A stretch of DNA of 64,000 nt from Candidatus Nitrosocaldus schleperae (GTDB lineage Archaea; Thermoproteota; Nitrososphaeria; Nitrososphaerales; Nitrosocaldaceae): NCBI GenBank assembly GCA_013538805.1, contig JABXGR010000005.1:37895-101894 (forward strand), given 5' to 3'. The notes under the pieces were generated by a model. The model saw only the letters and a program-made list of their open reading frames with translations. It did no database searches and was not told the origin of the DNA. Below, piece after piece: positions 1-8,277 of the stretch; position 1 is the stretch's first letter, and each line of letters starts with the position of its first letter. Position numbers and translations under genes: made by a program.

Positions 1-324
1 ACTGCTTGATGACTCTACTGCCCTTGCAAGAGAGTTGTGAGGGTATACACCAAATAGGGGTGTGCTGCTAGCCAACCTAAGATCGTTAAGCACTAGCATC
101 GATGGGGTTATAGATGCAACTATGATACACTTTGGATCATACCCTTCAAGCCTTCTAATCCCCCTTCCAACTATATCCCTCAACTCCTCTCTACTCTTCA
201 AACCATATGGATAGTTACTTCTATCAGCAAAGTATACTATATGCTCCTTTGGCATCTCATCCATCAGCACCTTTATAACAGATATTGAGCCTAGACCAGA
301 GTCAAATACACATATAGGTTGCAT
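1..324 (-). CDS. Glutamate/aspartate racemase-like protein (MurI family), 3' part cut by window edge
   Basis: The 108 visible codons begin at an ATG whose product opens MQPICVFDSGLGS. The FDSGLG motif (residues 7-12), a YFADRSNYPYG stretch (31-41) and a GVYPHNSLARA stretch match the N-terminal half of glutamate racemase. That family interconverts L- and D-glutamate with two catalytic cysteines. Here the place of the first one, normally in an ACNTAS motif, reads VASITPS (69-75), so Ser71 stands where Cys is expected. This argues against ordinary racemase activity. The second cysteine lies outside the window. The gene diverges from cdvB. An archaeon without peptidoglycan has no obvious need for D-Glu, so the function is open. 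Family call fairly sure, activity doubtful. Confidence 0.75.
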   Translation of the reverse strand, partial: MQPICVFDSGLGSISVIKVLMDEMPKEHIVYFADRSNYPYGLKSREELRDIVGRGIRRLEGYDPKCIIVASITPSMLVLNDLRLASSTPLFGVYPHNSLARAVESSSS

Positions 325-418
325 GAGCAATGATACAAGATATAACTAATAACTATTTCTTAACCATGTCAATAACTATGCACATACAATGATAATAACA
401 GTGCTGCTGATCCTTGCT

Positions 419-1054
419 ATGACAGAGTTTAGTAACAAGTGGGTAAAGAAGGATGATAGAGGGATGGGTGATAGGGTTAAGGAGGCTCTCAAACCACAGG
501 GTCCTCTAAGACCAAGGGTTGAACAGGCTATGAATAGGATACAGTTACAGATACAGAAGATAGATACTATGCTTGCAAAGATGCGTGAGAGAGATACTAC
601 ACTCTTCAAGAGGATAGTTGAGGCTGTACACAAGCATGATATGGAGACTGGTAAGATGCTCTCAAATGAGTTGGCTGAGGTTAGGAGGGTTATCAAGACA
701 ATGAGCAATGCAAAGATTGCTTTAGAGCAGGTGCATCTTAGGCTTAGCACTGTACACGATATAGGTGACCTTGCTGTATCACTTGCCCCTGCAATAAGCG
801 TCATGAAGGGTGTTAAGCAGGGTATAAGTAGGTTCATGCCAGAGGCTGAGGGAGAGATAAATGAGATGACAAGTACGTTAAGCAACCTGATGGTTGATAC
901 CATGCAGGGAGGCAACTTCAACTTCGTTAGTGATGTTAGTAGTGAAGATGTTGAGAGGATACTTGCAGAGGCAGCAGCAGTTGCAGAGAAGAGTTTAGAT
1001 AGCAAGTTACCATCTGTATCAACAGAGTCAGCAGAGGAGTTACCAAGGTTCTAG
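419..1054 (+). CDS. cdvB: ESCRT-III-like cell division protein CdvB
   Basis: This is a charged helical protein of 211 residues with the Snf7/ESCRT-III pattern: a basic N-terminus, long amphipathic helices (LRPRVEQAMNRIQLQIQKID onward) and an acidic C-terminus. CdvB polymerises at mid-cell and with CdvC (a Vps4-like ATPase) drives membrane constriction in Thaumarchaeota and Sulfolobales. An ATG 30 bases upstream is in frame, but it adds a hydrophobic run (MIITVLLILA) that is not typical of the family, so the start MTEFSNKW is preferred. Thaumarchaea usually carry several CdvB paralogues, and which one this is cannot be told here. cdvA and cdvC are not adjacent. A hairpin with a T-rich tail follows the stop. 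Confidence 0.85.
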   Translation: MTEFSNKWVKKDDRGMGDRVKEALKPQGPLRPRVEQAMNRIQLQIQKIDTMLAKMRERDTTLFKRIVEAVHKHDMETGKMLSNELAEVRRVIKTMSNAKIALEQVHLRLSTVHDIGDLAVSLAPAISVMKGVKQGISRFMPEAEGEINEMTSTLSNLMVDTMQGGNFNFVSDVSSEDVERILAEAAAVAEKSLDSKLPSVSTESAEELPRF

Positions 1055-1056
1055 TT

Positions 1057-1085
1057 ATAGCATCTAAATGCTATTATTTTTACCT
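1057..1085 (+). terminator. Hairpin plus T-run after cdvB
   Basis: Two 7-base arms, ATAGCAT (1057-1063) and ATGCTAT (1068-1074), surround a 4-base loop. A T-rich stretch follows immediately. It starts 2 bases after the cdvB stop and lies in the 95-base gap between convergent genes, which fits a transcription terminator. The pyrimidine-rich run continues to about 1130. Confidence 0.5.
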
Positions 1086-1149
1086 CTTTTACCTCCTATT
1101 ACCTCTTTCTACCTCTACCTTTATCTATCTATGCTAATAAAACTATTAA

Positions 1150-1998
1150 CTATATCTTTGCACTTCTATACGAGTGTGTAAAGCCAGAGTCATACACCTT
1201 TGAGAATTCATACCCTCTTGGCTTTACAACCTCCCCTACTATTATCACTGCTGTCCTGTTTATCCTAGCATCCTTAACCTTCCTTGCTATATCCTTCAAT
1301 GTACCAACTATAACCTTTTCATCATCCCACGTTGCCCTGTATACTACAGCAACTGGAGTATCATCATCATAACCTGCACTTATCAACTCACCTACTATAT
1401 CCTCTATGAGGTGAACGCTAAGGTAGAATGCGATTGTGCATCTATGCCTTGCTAGTTCCTTTATGCTCTCCCTCTCTGGTACAGGAGTTCTGAACTCTGC
1501 CCTTGTTATTATAACAGTCTGTGTTACACCTGGTAGCGTGAGTTCTGTCTTGAGCCTAGCAACTGCAGCAAATAGAGCACTTATCCCTGGCACTATCTCA
1601 ACATCTATCCCATCTTTAGCAAGAGCATCTATCTGCTCTCTAGTTGCAGAGTAGAGTGAGGGATCACCATCATGTAGCCTTATAGTAATCCTTCCCTTCA
1701 TAGCATTATCCCTCAGCACTGAGTATATCTCCTCCCTACTCATGGTTGATGCATCGTATAGCAGTGCACTGCTCTTTGCAAATGCAAGTATCTCTGGGTT
1801 GAGTAGGGAGCCAGAGTATACGATAACATCAGCCTCCTCTATGAGCCTCTTTGCCTTGAGGGTTAAGAGTTCTTTATCCCCTGGACCAGCACCAACGAAG
1901 TATACCTTGCCTCTATAGTTGGTATCTACACCCATTCCAACACCACTACCATTACTATCTATATACCCTTCGCCATCCATACATACCATAGCACTCAT
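1150..1998 (-). CDS. cbiF: Cobalt-precorrin-4 C11-methyltransferase (CbiF/CobM)
   Basis: This is a SAM-dependent tetrapyrrole methylase of the corrin pathway that methylates C11 of (cobalt-)precorrin-4. The core begins near residue 31 with VYFVGAGPGDKELLTLKA, the N-terminal glycine loop of the family. It is followed by VIVYSGSLLNPEIL, a DGDPSLYSAT motif, VPGISALFAAVA and the family-specific LTLPGVTQTVIITR, which points to CbiF/CobM. About 30 poorly conserved residues rich in Gly/Ser/Asp precede the core. The start at 1998 is supported by a 4-base ATGA overlap with the upstream cbiL stop. An internal Met at residue 22 is an alternative. It forms an operon with cbiL, and the B12 made here would serve the class II RNR in this window. 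Confidence 0.92.
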   Translation of the reverse strand: MSAMVCMDGEGYIDSNGSGVGMGVDTNYRGKVYFVGAGPGDKELLTLKAKRLIEEADVIVYSGSLLNPEILAFAKSSALLYDASTMSREEIYSVLRDNAMKGRITIRLHDGDPSLYSATREQIDALAKDGIDVEIVPGISALFAAVARLKTELTLPGVTQTVIITRAEFRTPVPERESIKELARHRCTIAFYLSVHLIEDIVGELISAGYDDDTPVAVVYRATWDDEKVIVGTLKDIARKVKDARINRTAVIIVGEVVKPRGYEFSKVYDSGFTHSYRSAKI

Positions 1999-2765
1999 GC
2001 ATATTGGGGATATTGATGATGCTCTCTCTTCACAACCATCATAGAGAAGTACTTGCTTACCTTGCTTGTATCTATATCCTTAAGCCTTGTCATGTTTATA
2101 ACCTGCCCCTCAGAGCCTATATCCTGTGCTATTGCAACGTATGCATCATCTGGCATATGCTCCCTCATTATCCTTATAACATCATCAAAGTACCTCCCAT
2201 CCTTAAGGAAGACTATGGTATCGCAACTGCTGACTATCTTCTTAACCCTCTCAAGGTCATAGCATGCTGGTACTATAGCCATTATCTGCTCCCCCTCAAC
2301 AAGGTTCATCTTTGCTTGTGATGCAAATGATGTGAACGATGCTATACCTGGCACTATCTCAACATCTATCTCTTTATATCTTGAACGCAACTCCCTATAG
2401 ATGTATGTGAAGGTACTGTAGAGTGAAGGATCACCAACGCATAGATATGCTACTACCTTACCACTCAAGCATGCCTTTGCCATCTCATCAGCATTGCTCT
2501 TCCACACATCAGCAAGCCTGCTCCTATCCTTGACCATTGGGAATATAAGGCTCCTAACCTCAACCTCACCATCTTTGATCCTTGACTCTATCAATGGTTT
2601 AACTATGCTCAATGCCATGCTCTCCCTTCCTTCCCTGGATGTTGGTGCAAATATAATATCACAGTGCTGAAGTACATCCAGTGCCTTTAGAGTCAAGAGC
2701 ATTGGATCTCCTGGACCACAGCCTATGCAGTAGAGTTTGTGACCTTTGCTATCACTATGCATCAT
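1995..2765 (-). CDS. cbiL: Precorrin-2 / cobalt-factor II C20-methyltransferase (CbiL/CobI)
   Basis: This 256-residue SAM-dependent methylase transfers a methyl group to C20 of (cobalt-)precorrin-2 in cobalamin synthesis. The sequence shows YCIGCGPGDPMLLTLKALDVL at the N-terminus, IIFAPTS (the family signature for CbiL), VAYLCVGDPSLYSTFTYI and EIVPGIASFTSFASQ. Its length is usual for the family. It is the first gene of a two-gene operon with cbiF, whose start codon overlaps its stop. A TATA-like element lies 30-41 bases upstream of the start, so the leader is short or absent. Two ATGs stand in tandem at the start, and either could be used. Confidence 0.92.
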   Translation of the reverse strand: MMHSDSKGHKLYCIGCGPGDPMLLTLKALDVLQHCDIIFAPTSREGRESMALSIVKPLIESRIKDGEVEVRSLIFPMVKDRSRLADVWKSNADEMAKACLSGKVVAYLCVGDPSLYSTFTYIYRELRSRYKEIDVEIVPGIASFTSFASQAKMNLVEGEQIMAIVPACYDLERVKKIVSSCDTIVFLKDGRYFDDVIRIMREHMPDDAYVAIAQDIGSEGQVINMTRLKDIDTSKVSKYFSMMVVKREHHQYPQYA

Positions 2766-2794
2766 ATCATCTTACCTCGATCATAGTTGCAGAG

Positions 2795-2806
2795 ATATTT
2801 AAATAG
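2795..2806 (-). promoter_or_regulatory. TATA-like promoter for cbiL-cbiF
   Basis: An ATATTTAAATAG element, read here on the plus strand and nearly symmetric, is centred about 35 bases before the cbiL start. This is the expected place for an archaeal TATA box with a very short leader. The cbiT stop lies only 7 bases beyond it. Confidence 0.5.
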
Positions 2807-2812
2807 TGAACT

Positions 2813-3424
2813 TTATGGCTTCTCTGCTGAGATTATCAGCACTGGGTTCCTTGCTATAAGCATTGTACCACTGCTTATCCTCCTCCCCTTTGCTACAATA
2901 ACCTGAGTAACATCAACATCCTCTAACCCTAGATCATACATTGCATTCAATGCACTACTCATGCTCTCAACCATTATTGTATCAACTACTATCCTACCCT
3001 TGCTCCTTAGCCTCGTACATGCAACTCTAACCATATCGTACATCCTGCCTCCAGCACCACCTACGAATACTGCATCTACCTCAGGCATACTTGGTAGTAT
3101 ATCCATCGCATCCCCATGCACAATCTCTATGTTTGTTATACTGAACCTCCTTACATTCTCTCTAAGTAGTGCTATTGCATCTGCATCCCTATCTATTGCA
3201 TATACCCTGCCAGTGCTACCAACTTGGATTGCAGCCTCTATGCTTATGCTACCAGTCCCAGAGCCTACATCTATAACCCTGTAGCCCTCTCTAAGCCTAG
3301 CCTTGCTCAATGCTATAACCCTAACCTCCTCCTTTGTTATTGGAATGCTTTCATCCCTAACGAAGAGGTCATCTGGTATGCCAGGGGTTCTGTAGGGCCA
3401 GAGGCGTTGATCCATGTACATCAC
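2813..3424 (-). CDS. cbiT: Cobalt-precorrin-6B C15-methyltransferase (decarboxylating), CbiT
   Basis: This 203-residue class I methyltransferase of the corrin pathway methylates C15 and decarboxylates the C12 acetate. The opening RTPGIPDDLFVRDESIPITK is characteristic of CbiT. It is followed by VIDVGSGTGSISIEAA (SAM-binding glycine motif), VYAIDRD (acidic ribose-binding residue) and AVFVGGAGG. The separate CbiE methyltransferase, fused to CbiT in some lineages, is not present here. The gene sits 13 bases after an EMC6-like membrane protein and is probably co-transcribed with it. The cbiL-cbiF pair follows with its own promoter. Confidence 0.92.
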   Translation of the reverse strand: MMYMDQRLWPYRTPGIPDDLFVRDESIPITKEEVRVIALSKARLREGYRVIDVGSGTGSISIEAAIQVGSTGRVYAIDRDADAIALLRENVRRFSITNIEIVHGDAMDILPSMPEVDAVFVGGAGGRMYDMVRVACTRLRSKGRIVVDTIMVESMSSALNAMYDLGLEDVDVTQVIVAKGRRISSGTMLIARNPVLIISAEKP

Positions 3425-3437
3425 ATCATCCTTTTAA

Positions 3438-3743
3438 CTACTGACCCTGCTCACCTGTAAACTGGTACATGAATGTGTTGTATAGTATCCATACAAGAAG
3501 GAACATGAAGACATAACCTCCCATACCAGTAGTTACCAACTTCCTAGACTCAGATGGTGGTATCCTCTTACCTAATGAGAACCTAGCAATGAGATAGGTT
3601 ATGAAGTAGAGCAGGAACCCTATACCTATACCCCTGAATGCTTGAGGGTTATTGCTTAGGAAGCCTAGTGCACCTGCAACTATACCTGCAAGTACCGCAA
3701 AGCCTATCCTGAGCCAGAATACCTTGTCAATGGGGCTCATCAC
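3438..3743 (-). CDS. Small EMC6-like (Rab5-interacting family) membrane protein
   Basis: The product has 101 residues and three predicted membrane segments (about 10-30, 38-54 and 72-92) with a basic loop (ARFSLGKRIPPSESRK) between the second and third. Size, topology and the pattern LRIGFAVLAGIVAGALGF, then RGIGIGFLLYFITYLIAR, resemble the archaeal EMC6/Rab5ip family, whose eukaryotic member is part of the ER membrane insertase. The role in archaea is unproven. It is the upstream gene of a probable operon with cbiT, but nothing suggests a cobalamin function. The family call rests on pattern alone and is moderate. Confidence 0.5.
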   Translation of the reverse strand: MMSPIDKVFWLRIGFAVLAGIVAGALGFLSNNPQAFRGIGIGFLLYFITYLIARFSLGKRIPPSESRKLVTTGMGGYVFMFLLVWILYNTFMYQFTGEQGQ

Positions 3744-3855
3744 CCTGTATACTTTGAGGATAGTTTAATTCCTTTTGGTTGTTGATTGATCGATTGGTTG
3801 GTTGGCGAGGATGGATATGGATGGCTTAACTTATATTGCCATGCATTCTTAATAT

Positions 3856-4470
3856 ATGAAGGGGGAGGAGAGAGTAAGAATGGTAGCAAGTAAGGATAGG
3901 GAGAGTGTGGATCCACATGTAACCACCAGGGTACTCGTTAAGGATGTTATGAATAGCCCAGTCATAACAGCTAGTCCAGATAGCAAGGTTAATGAACTTG
4001 CAAAGATGATGAGCGATATGAAGATTGGGAGTATAGTGATAACAGATAATGGGCAGGCCGATGGCAATCCAGTTGGGATAGTCACAGACTGGGATATAGT
4101 AAGCAAGGCATCTATCAGGGATGAGAGACCAAGCAGGATAAAGGCTGGGGATATAATGCAGCAACTTATAACTATAGATAGTGAAGCAAACGTTACAGAT
4201 GCTGCTAGGTTACTACGTAAGCATAATGTGAAGAGGCTTGGCGTAGTATATAAGGGCAAACTGGTAGGGGTTGTATCCTCCTCTGATGTAATAGCAGTTA
4301 TGCCAGAGCTTGTTGATGTTATATCTGAGAAGGCAAGCATGTTTAGAGGAGAGTTTGGAAGGAGTCCAACATTGATCTCAGGCTACTGTGATGAGTGCGA
4401 TGAGTGGTCTGATTACCTTGCATATGTTGATGGCAAGTTCTTGTGCGAGGAGTGTAGGGCTGGAGGATGA
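3856..4470 (+). CDS. CBS-domain pair protein with C-terminal zinc ribbon
   Basis: The 204-residue protein has two CBS motifs (about 26-85, beginning VKDVMNSPVITASPDSKVNE, and about 94-150, beginning AGDIMQQLITIDSEANV). A short C-terminal zinc ribbon follows, with CDEC near residue 178 and CEEC near 198. CBS pairs bind adenine nucleotides or SAM and gate partner activity. The appended ribbon suggests binding to nucleic acid or a protein. CBS-zinc-ribbon proteins are common in archaea and remain uncharacterised. A TATA-like ACTTATATTG lies about 23 bases before the ATG. The gene stands alone between a divergent operon and a run of short repeats. Confidence 0.8.
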   Translation: MKGEERVRMVASKDRESVDPHVTTRVLVKDVMNSPVITASPDSKVNELAKMMSDMKIGSIVITDNGQADGNPVGIVTDWDIVSKASIRDERPSRIKAGDIMQQLITIDSEANVTDAARLLRKHNVKRLGVVYKGKLVGVVSSSDVIAVMPELVDVISEKASMFRGEFGRSPTLISGYCDECDEWSDYLAYVDGKFLCEECRAGG

Positions 4471-4483
4471 ATGGATTAATGGC

Positions 4484-4503
4484 GAATGAATGAATGAATG
4501 AAT
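4484..4503. repeat. Short GAAT tetranucleotide run
   Basis: About five GAAT units stand in the 108-base gap between the CBS gene and the Mut7-C gene. The gap also has ATTA/TTAA runs up to 4578. It looks like low-complexity spacer rather than a gene. Confidence 0.6.
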
Positions 4504-4578
4504 TAACGCTTGAATTAATTAATAAATAAAGTATACCATCAAGAATAATAATAGAGGGCATTGTATTAATTAATTAAT

Positions 4579-5064
4579 ATGGTAAGACTGCTTCTGGATG
4601 GGATGCTTGGGAGCATGGCTAGAAAGTTAAGGATCTTTGGGTTCGATACACTATACTACAATGGGTTGGATGACTCTTCACTGCTCGATGAGTGTATAAA
4701 GGAGAGTAGAGTACTCATAACCAGTGATGAAGAACTCTTCCATCATGCATCAAGGCTTGGTTTAAGGAGTATACTTGTGAAGGGTAACAGCATAGATGAT
4801 ATGGCATATGTATTGAGATCTTTAGGCATAAGATCTATAGAGTTTGATATAAATAATGCAAGATGCTCAATATGCAACTCAACTATAAGGTATGTTAGCA
4901 AGGATTCTCTTACTCGATGCTTACCAGATGGGGTACTTGAGAGGTATGAGGAGTTTTATATCTGCACCAACTGTGGAAAGGTCTACTGGAAGGGTAGCCA
5001 TATCAAGAGGATACTTGAGTTTGAGAAGGGGGTGAATAGTAGGCTTGCTGATGCTGAGCGATGA
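4579..5064 (+). CDS. Mut7-C type RNase-domain protein (PIN-like fold, zinc ribbon)
   Basis: The 161 residues match the Mut7-C domain, a PIN-like nuclease fold with a built-in zinc ribbon. LLLDGMLGSMARKLRIFGFDT carries the first acidic residue (Asp7), and VLITSDEELF carries the next (Asp50, Glu51). The ribbon is Cys96/Cys99 (CSIC) with Cys129/Cys132 (CTNC). Members are predicted RNases related to the C-terminal part of nematode Mut-7. Their archaeal targets are unknown. The stop overlaps the AMMECR1 gene by 20 bases, so the two are probably co-translated. Confidence 0.88.
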   Translation: MVRLLLDGMLGSMARKLRIFGFDTLYYNGLDDSSLLDECIKESRVLITSDEELFHHASRLGLRSILVKGNSIDDMAYVLRSLGIRSIEFDINNARCSICNSTIRYVSKDSLTRCLPDGVLERYEEFYICTNCGKVYWKGSHIKRILEFEKGVNSRLADAER

Positions 5065-5722
5065 TGATGGCTATACACTGGTAAGGCTTGCAAGGAGTGC
5101 TTTAGAGCATTACCTGAAGCATGGCAAGATGATAGATGTGGATGAGCATATAAGATCAAGGTATTCGATGAAGGCTGGGGTATTTGTAACGTTGAATGAG
5201 TTCATTAGTTATAATTATGATAGTTCTACTCATGGCAAGAGCATATATGTTGATTATGCAAATGCTAAGGTTAAGGAGGAGTTGAGAGGTTGCATAGGCT
5301 TCCCATTACCAAGCAAGGAGCTCTGCTATGCTGTAGTAGATGCTGCAGTAGCAGCAGCAACAGAAGACCCTAGGTTCGAACCTGTAAAGAGTTCAGAACT
5401 AGATAGGATAACGGTTGAGTTGAGCATACTAACTGAGCCAGAACTCATAACTGTTAGAGATCCAAGGGAGTACAAGGATAAGATCAAGGTTGGGAGGGAT
5501 GGTCTCATGATAGTATGGCGTTACGGCTCTGGACTCCTGCTACCTCAGGTTGCTGTGGAGTATGGATGGGATGAGGAGAGGTTCCTCTGCGAGACATGTA
5601 TGAAGGCAGGTGCAATGCCAGACTGTTGGTTCTATCAGGATACAAGGGTTTACAGGTTTGAGGCTATAATATTCAAGGAGGTAGAACCAAATGGTCGTGT
5701 TACAAGGGTAAGACTCGCATAG
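5045..5722 (+). CDS. AMMECR1-domain protein
   Basis: The 225-residue protein carries the AMMECR1 signature LRGCIGFP at about 80-87. FVTLNEF precedes it, and DAAVAAATEDPRFEP and LPQVAVEYGWDEERFLCETCMKAGA follow. Family members are widespread in archaea and eukaryotes. They are suspected of acting in radical chemistry or RNA-linked processes, but no activity is established. About 20 extra residues (56-77) separate the usual GVFVTL strand from LRGCIG. The start overlaps the Mut7-C gene by 20 bases. A later Met is possible because the first residues MLMLSDDDGY are not conserved in what I recall of the family. Confidence 0.9.
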   Translation: MLMLSDDDGYTLVRLARSALEHYLKHGKMIDVDEHIRSRYSMKAGVFVTLNEFISYNYDSSTHGKSIYVDYANAKVKEELRGCIGFPLPSKELCYAVVDAAVAAATEDPRFEPVKSSELDRITVELSILTEPELITVRDPREYKDKIKVGRDGLMIVWRYGSGLLLPQVAVEYGWDEERFLCETCMKAGAMPDCWFYQDTRVYRFEAIIFKEVEPNGRVTRVRLA

Positions 5723-5773
5723 TTGGAGCCTTACCAACAAATGTAATTATATTAAGGCATCATGTTATGATGT

Positions 5774-7018
5774 ATGATGAGTAGGAGAGCGTACATTGGG
5801 GTGTATGGGGTTGGTTTGGGGCATGCAAGCAGGATGCTAATGGTTGCAGAGAGGTTGAAGGCTCATGGTTATGCTCTAGAATTCTCATCGTTTGGGGATG
5901 CTGTAGATTACATAGATATGCATGGTTATAGATGCAATATTGTGCCAGAGGTTGAGTTTGGATGGAATCCTATCTCTGGCTTCAATGTTAAGAGGAGTAT
6001 AATGAAGATACCTGAGAACCTATTCAACTTCACAAGGCAGTTGAGGGTTGAGATGGAGAGTATATCAAGGTTTAGACCAGATGTTGTGATAAGTGATACT
6101 AGGCTCTCTACACTATTTGCAAGTATCATGTTAGGCATACCATGCCTAGTTATACTAAACCAGATCAAACTACTTCTATCCCCAAGGCTTAGAGAGTTCA
6201 GGATAGTTAGGTTATTCGAGGATATGCTTGGTGAGTTGTTTGGAATGCTATGGAGTAGAGGCAATACGCTGATTGCCCCAGACCTTCCTCCACCATACAC
6301 TATATCAGAGCAGAACCTATGGTATATCAACAATGCTTTCAACGTATTGGAGTACTCTGGCTTCATGATACCAAGGCTAGTGCCAGATGAGGCTAGAGTT
6401 AAGAAGGTAGCAAGGGTATTAGGGTTCAATGATGGATATTATAATAATTATGATGGTTATAGCAGTAACGGCTCTCCTGCTATTGTATTTGTGCACATAA
6501 GTGGACCATCTGAGACAAAGCACTACATAATTAGAAGCATAGTGGAAGGTTTGAGTAATATGAATGGGCATGATGGTAATGGAAGAGGTAATAGCATAAC
6601 AGTTGTAGTATCTGAAGGTAAACCCAAGGGTGATACAGTGCCTAGAAGGATCCGTAATGGTTGGTACTTTGAATGGTGCCCATACAGGGATGAGTTGTTC
6701 TCAATCAGCAAGGTTATAGTTATGCGTGGAGGGCATTCAACCATAGCACAGGCTATACACCAAGGTAAGCCCTTGATATGCATTCCAATAGAGAATCATA
6801 GTGAGCAGTTGGGCAATGCAAGTAAGGTAGAGAGGTTAGGGATGGGGATGATGCTTAGGGAGAAGTATCTAAGGGCAGAGCATATTTATGAAGCAATATA
6901 CAATATTCTTAATGATTATAGTAGGTATGAGAAGAATGTTATGCATGTAAGGGATGTAGCAACCAAGATGGGTGGTGTAGAGGATGTTGTTAATAGGGCA
7001 ATCTTGCTATCATGTTAA
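5774..7018 (+). CDS. MurG/GT28-like glycosyltransferase
   Basis: This 414-residue GT-B type protein has an N-terminal half opening YIGVYGVGLGHASRMLMVAERL, the glycine/histidine loop of UDP-sugar:lipid transferases. SRFRPDVVISDTRLSTLFAS follows, as in the UDP-GlcNAc transferase superfamily. The C-terminal half has the donor-site pattern VIVMRGGHSTIAQAIHQGKPLICIPIENHSEQLGNA, close to the HGG...E.Q motif of MurG relatives. A low-complexity Asn/Tyr/Gly insert lies near residues 215-235. Thaumarchaea use such enzymes for glycolipids or S-layer glycans. Donor and acceptor cannot be told from sequence. The gene stands alone and converges on the ThiI-like gene. Confidence 0.82.
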   Translation: MMSRRAYIGVYGVGLGHASRMLMVAERLKAHGYALEFSSFGDAVDYIDMHGYRCNIVPEVEFGWNPISGFNVKRSIMKIPENLFNFTRQLRVEMESISRFRPDVVISDTRLSTLFASIMLGIPCLVILNQIKLLLSPRLREFRIVRLFEDMLGELFGMLWSRGNTLIAPDLPPPYTISEQNLWYINNAFNVLEYSGFMIPRLVPDEARVKKVARVLGFNDGYYNNYDGYSSNGSPAIVFVHISGPSETKHYIIRSIVEGLSNMNGHDGNGRGNSITVVVSEGKPKGDTVPRRIRNGWYFEWCPYRDELFSISKVIVMRGGHSTIAQAIHQGKPLICIPIENHSEQLGNASKVERLGMGMMLREKYLRAEHIYEAIYNILNDYSRYEKNVMHVRDVATKMGGVEDVVNRAILLSC

Positions 7019-7045
7019 GTTATACGTGATGATACCATCATCCCA

Positions 7046-8206
7046 TCATAAGTTATTATCTGCCTTGCATCTTCTAATCCCATCTATCATATCATGTACC
7101 ATGTTTGGGCTTAACTTAACCTCTAGCCTATGCATGTTATTTATGCACTCCTCAACGTATTCATCCATATAACTATCATCAACTGATTCAGTGAAGTTGC
7201 TAATATCCTGCATCTCCCTAACGTATTCTACACCAAATATCCTTGCATAGTATAGGTAGTTGGAGAACATCAGTGGAAATATTACATTCCTACAACTCAT
7301 CTTACTCATCACACTATTTATGAAATCTATACCATGTAATGAGGATAATGGGAGCGCAATTATGCTACTACCATTACTATTACTCTTGCCACCCATATCA
7401 GATACCCTTACCAATCTATCTAGTAGAAGAGATGTTAGCAAGGTATTCTTATAATGAGAATGATACTTATTGCTGCTATAAACATCATTGCCCTTAGGGG
7501 TGTAGTGTGTGTACCTCAACTCTATACTCCTACTTGGGAGCATCCTTGCTATAACCTCTATCTTCTTAGCAACCCTCCTAAGCATCCCATCCCCCTCCTC
7601 CTCATCATATACTACAATTATGGATGGATAGAATCCATGCTCTGCTAGTACATATGCTGCTACTGCTGATATGCAATCATATACACTGCATAAGGCATAA
7701 CCATTTGAGCCTACAGGAAGCCCTCCAGCACCATCCTTGCATATCCTGCATATATACGCATACTCATCCGCTATGTATACCCTTATCAGCCTATCGTAAC
7801 CCTTGCTTGATGGCTTAATATTGAGCATGGAGAGTTCAGAGAGCAGAGCTGCAGTTGAAGCAAACTCAACATCCCTAGCCACTAGACCATTAACACTACC
7901 AAGAACCTCTACATGGAACCTCTCGTTAGAGTGTATTATATGCTTACCTACACCTACTATGGCATCTACTATGGAGTCTAACTTCTTATCTGCAATCTCT
8001 GCTATGCCTATACTCCTTATCCCAAATACATTTGTAAGTGCATACATAACATCTACAGGTTCATCAACCTCCAAGAGCAGTAGATTCCCATCCTGCTTAA
8101 TGCTACATCTTTCAGGAGCATCCAACACTGCTTTTATATTACTCTTGAGAATATCCAGTCTTGATGATGTAAACTGCGTAGGTTCAACCACAACTACTAC
8201 CATCAT
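7046..8206 (-). CDS. ThiI-like protein with THUMP region and degenerate PP-loop
   Basis: The 386 residues follow the ThiI plan. An N-terminal ferredoxin-like segment ends in FGIRSIGIAEIA, a THUMP region covers about 72-150, and the junction GGLPVGSNGYAL (161-172) precedes the ATPase domain. ThiI activates tRNA uridine 8 with ATP through an SGGIDS PP-loop and inserts sulfur. At that place this protein reads CSVYDCIS (173-180), so the ATP-binding loop is lost, while the following AVAAYVLAEHG still matches. It may bind tRNA without catalysing thiolation, or have a changed role. The C-terminal part is divergent and rich in Ser/Asn. Family membership fairly sure, catalytic activity unlikely. Confidence 0.75.
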   Translation of the reverse strand: MMVVVVVEPTQFTSSRLDILKSNIKAVLDAPERCSIKQDGNLLLLEVDEPVDVMYALTNVFGIRSIGIAEIADKKLDSIVDAIVGVGKHIIHSNERFHVEVLGSVNGLVARDVEFASTAALLSELSMLNIKPSSKGYDRLIRVYIADEYAYICRICKDGAGGLPVGSNGYALCSVYDCISAVAAYVLAEHGFYPSIIVVYDEEEGDGMLRRVAKKIEVIARMLPSRSIELRYTHYTPKGNDVYSSNKYHSHYKNTLLTSLLLDRLVRVSDMGGKSNSNGSSIIALPLSSLHGIDFINSVMSKMSCRNVIFPLMFSNYLYYARIFGVEYVREMQDISNFTESVDDSYMDEYVEECINNMHRLEVKLSPNMVHDMIDGIRRCKADNNL

Positions 8207-8277
8207 ACTAGCATAGAGTAGAGGTAATAATAAGCCTTCATCCCTCTCTATAGATTTAAAACCAAGTTCAGTGGAGT

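Noticed and set aside
376..1005. Long minus-strand frame opposite cdvB
   Set aside because: Ser/Leu/Ile-rich antisense reading of a charged helical gene. No domain, and cdvB is clearly the real product.
5355..5375. GGTTCGAACC resembling a tRNA T-arm
   Set aside because: It lies inside the AMMECR1 reading frame with no matching acceptor, D or anticodon arms.
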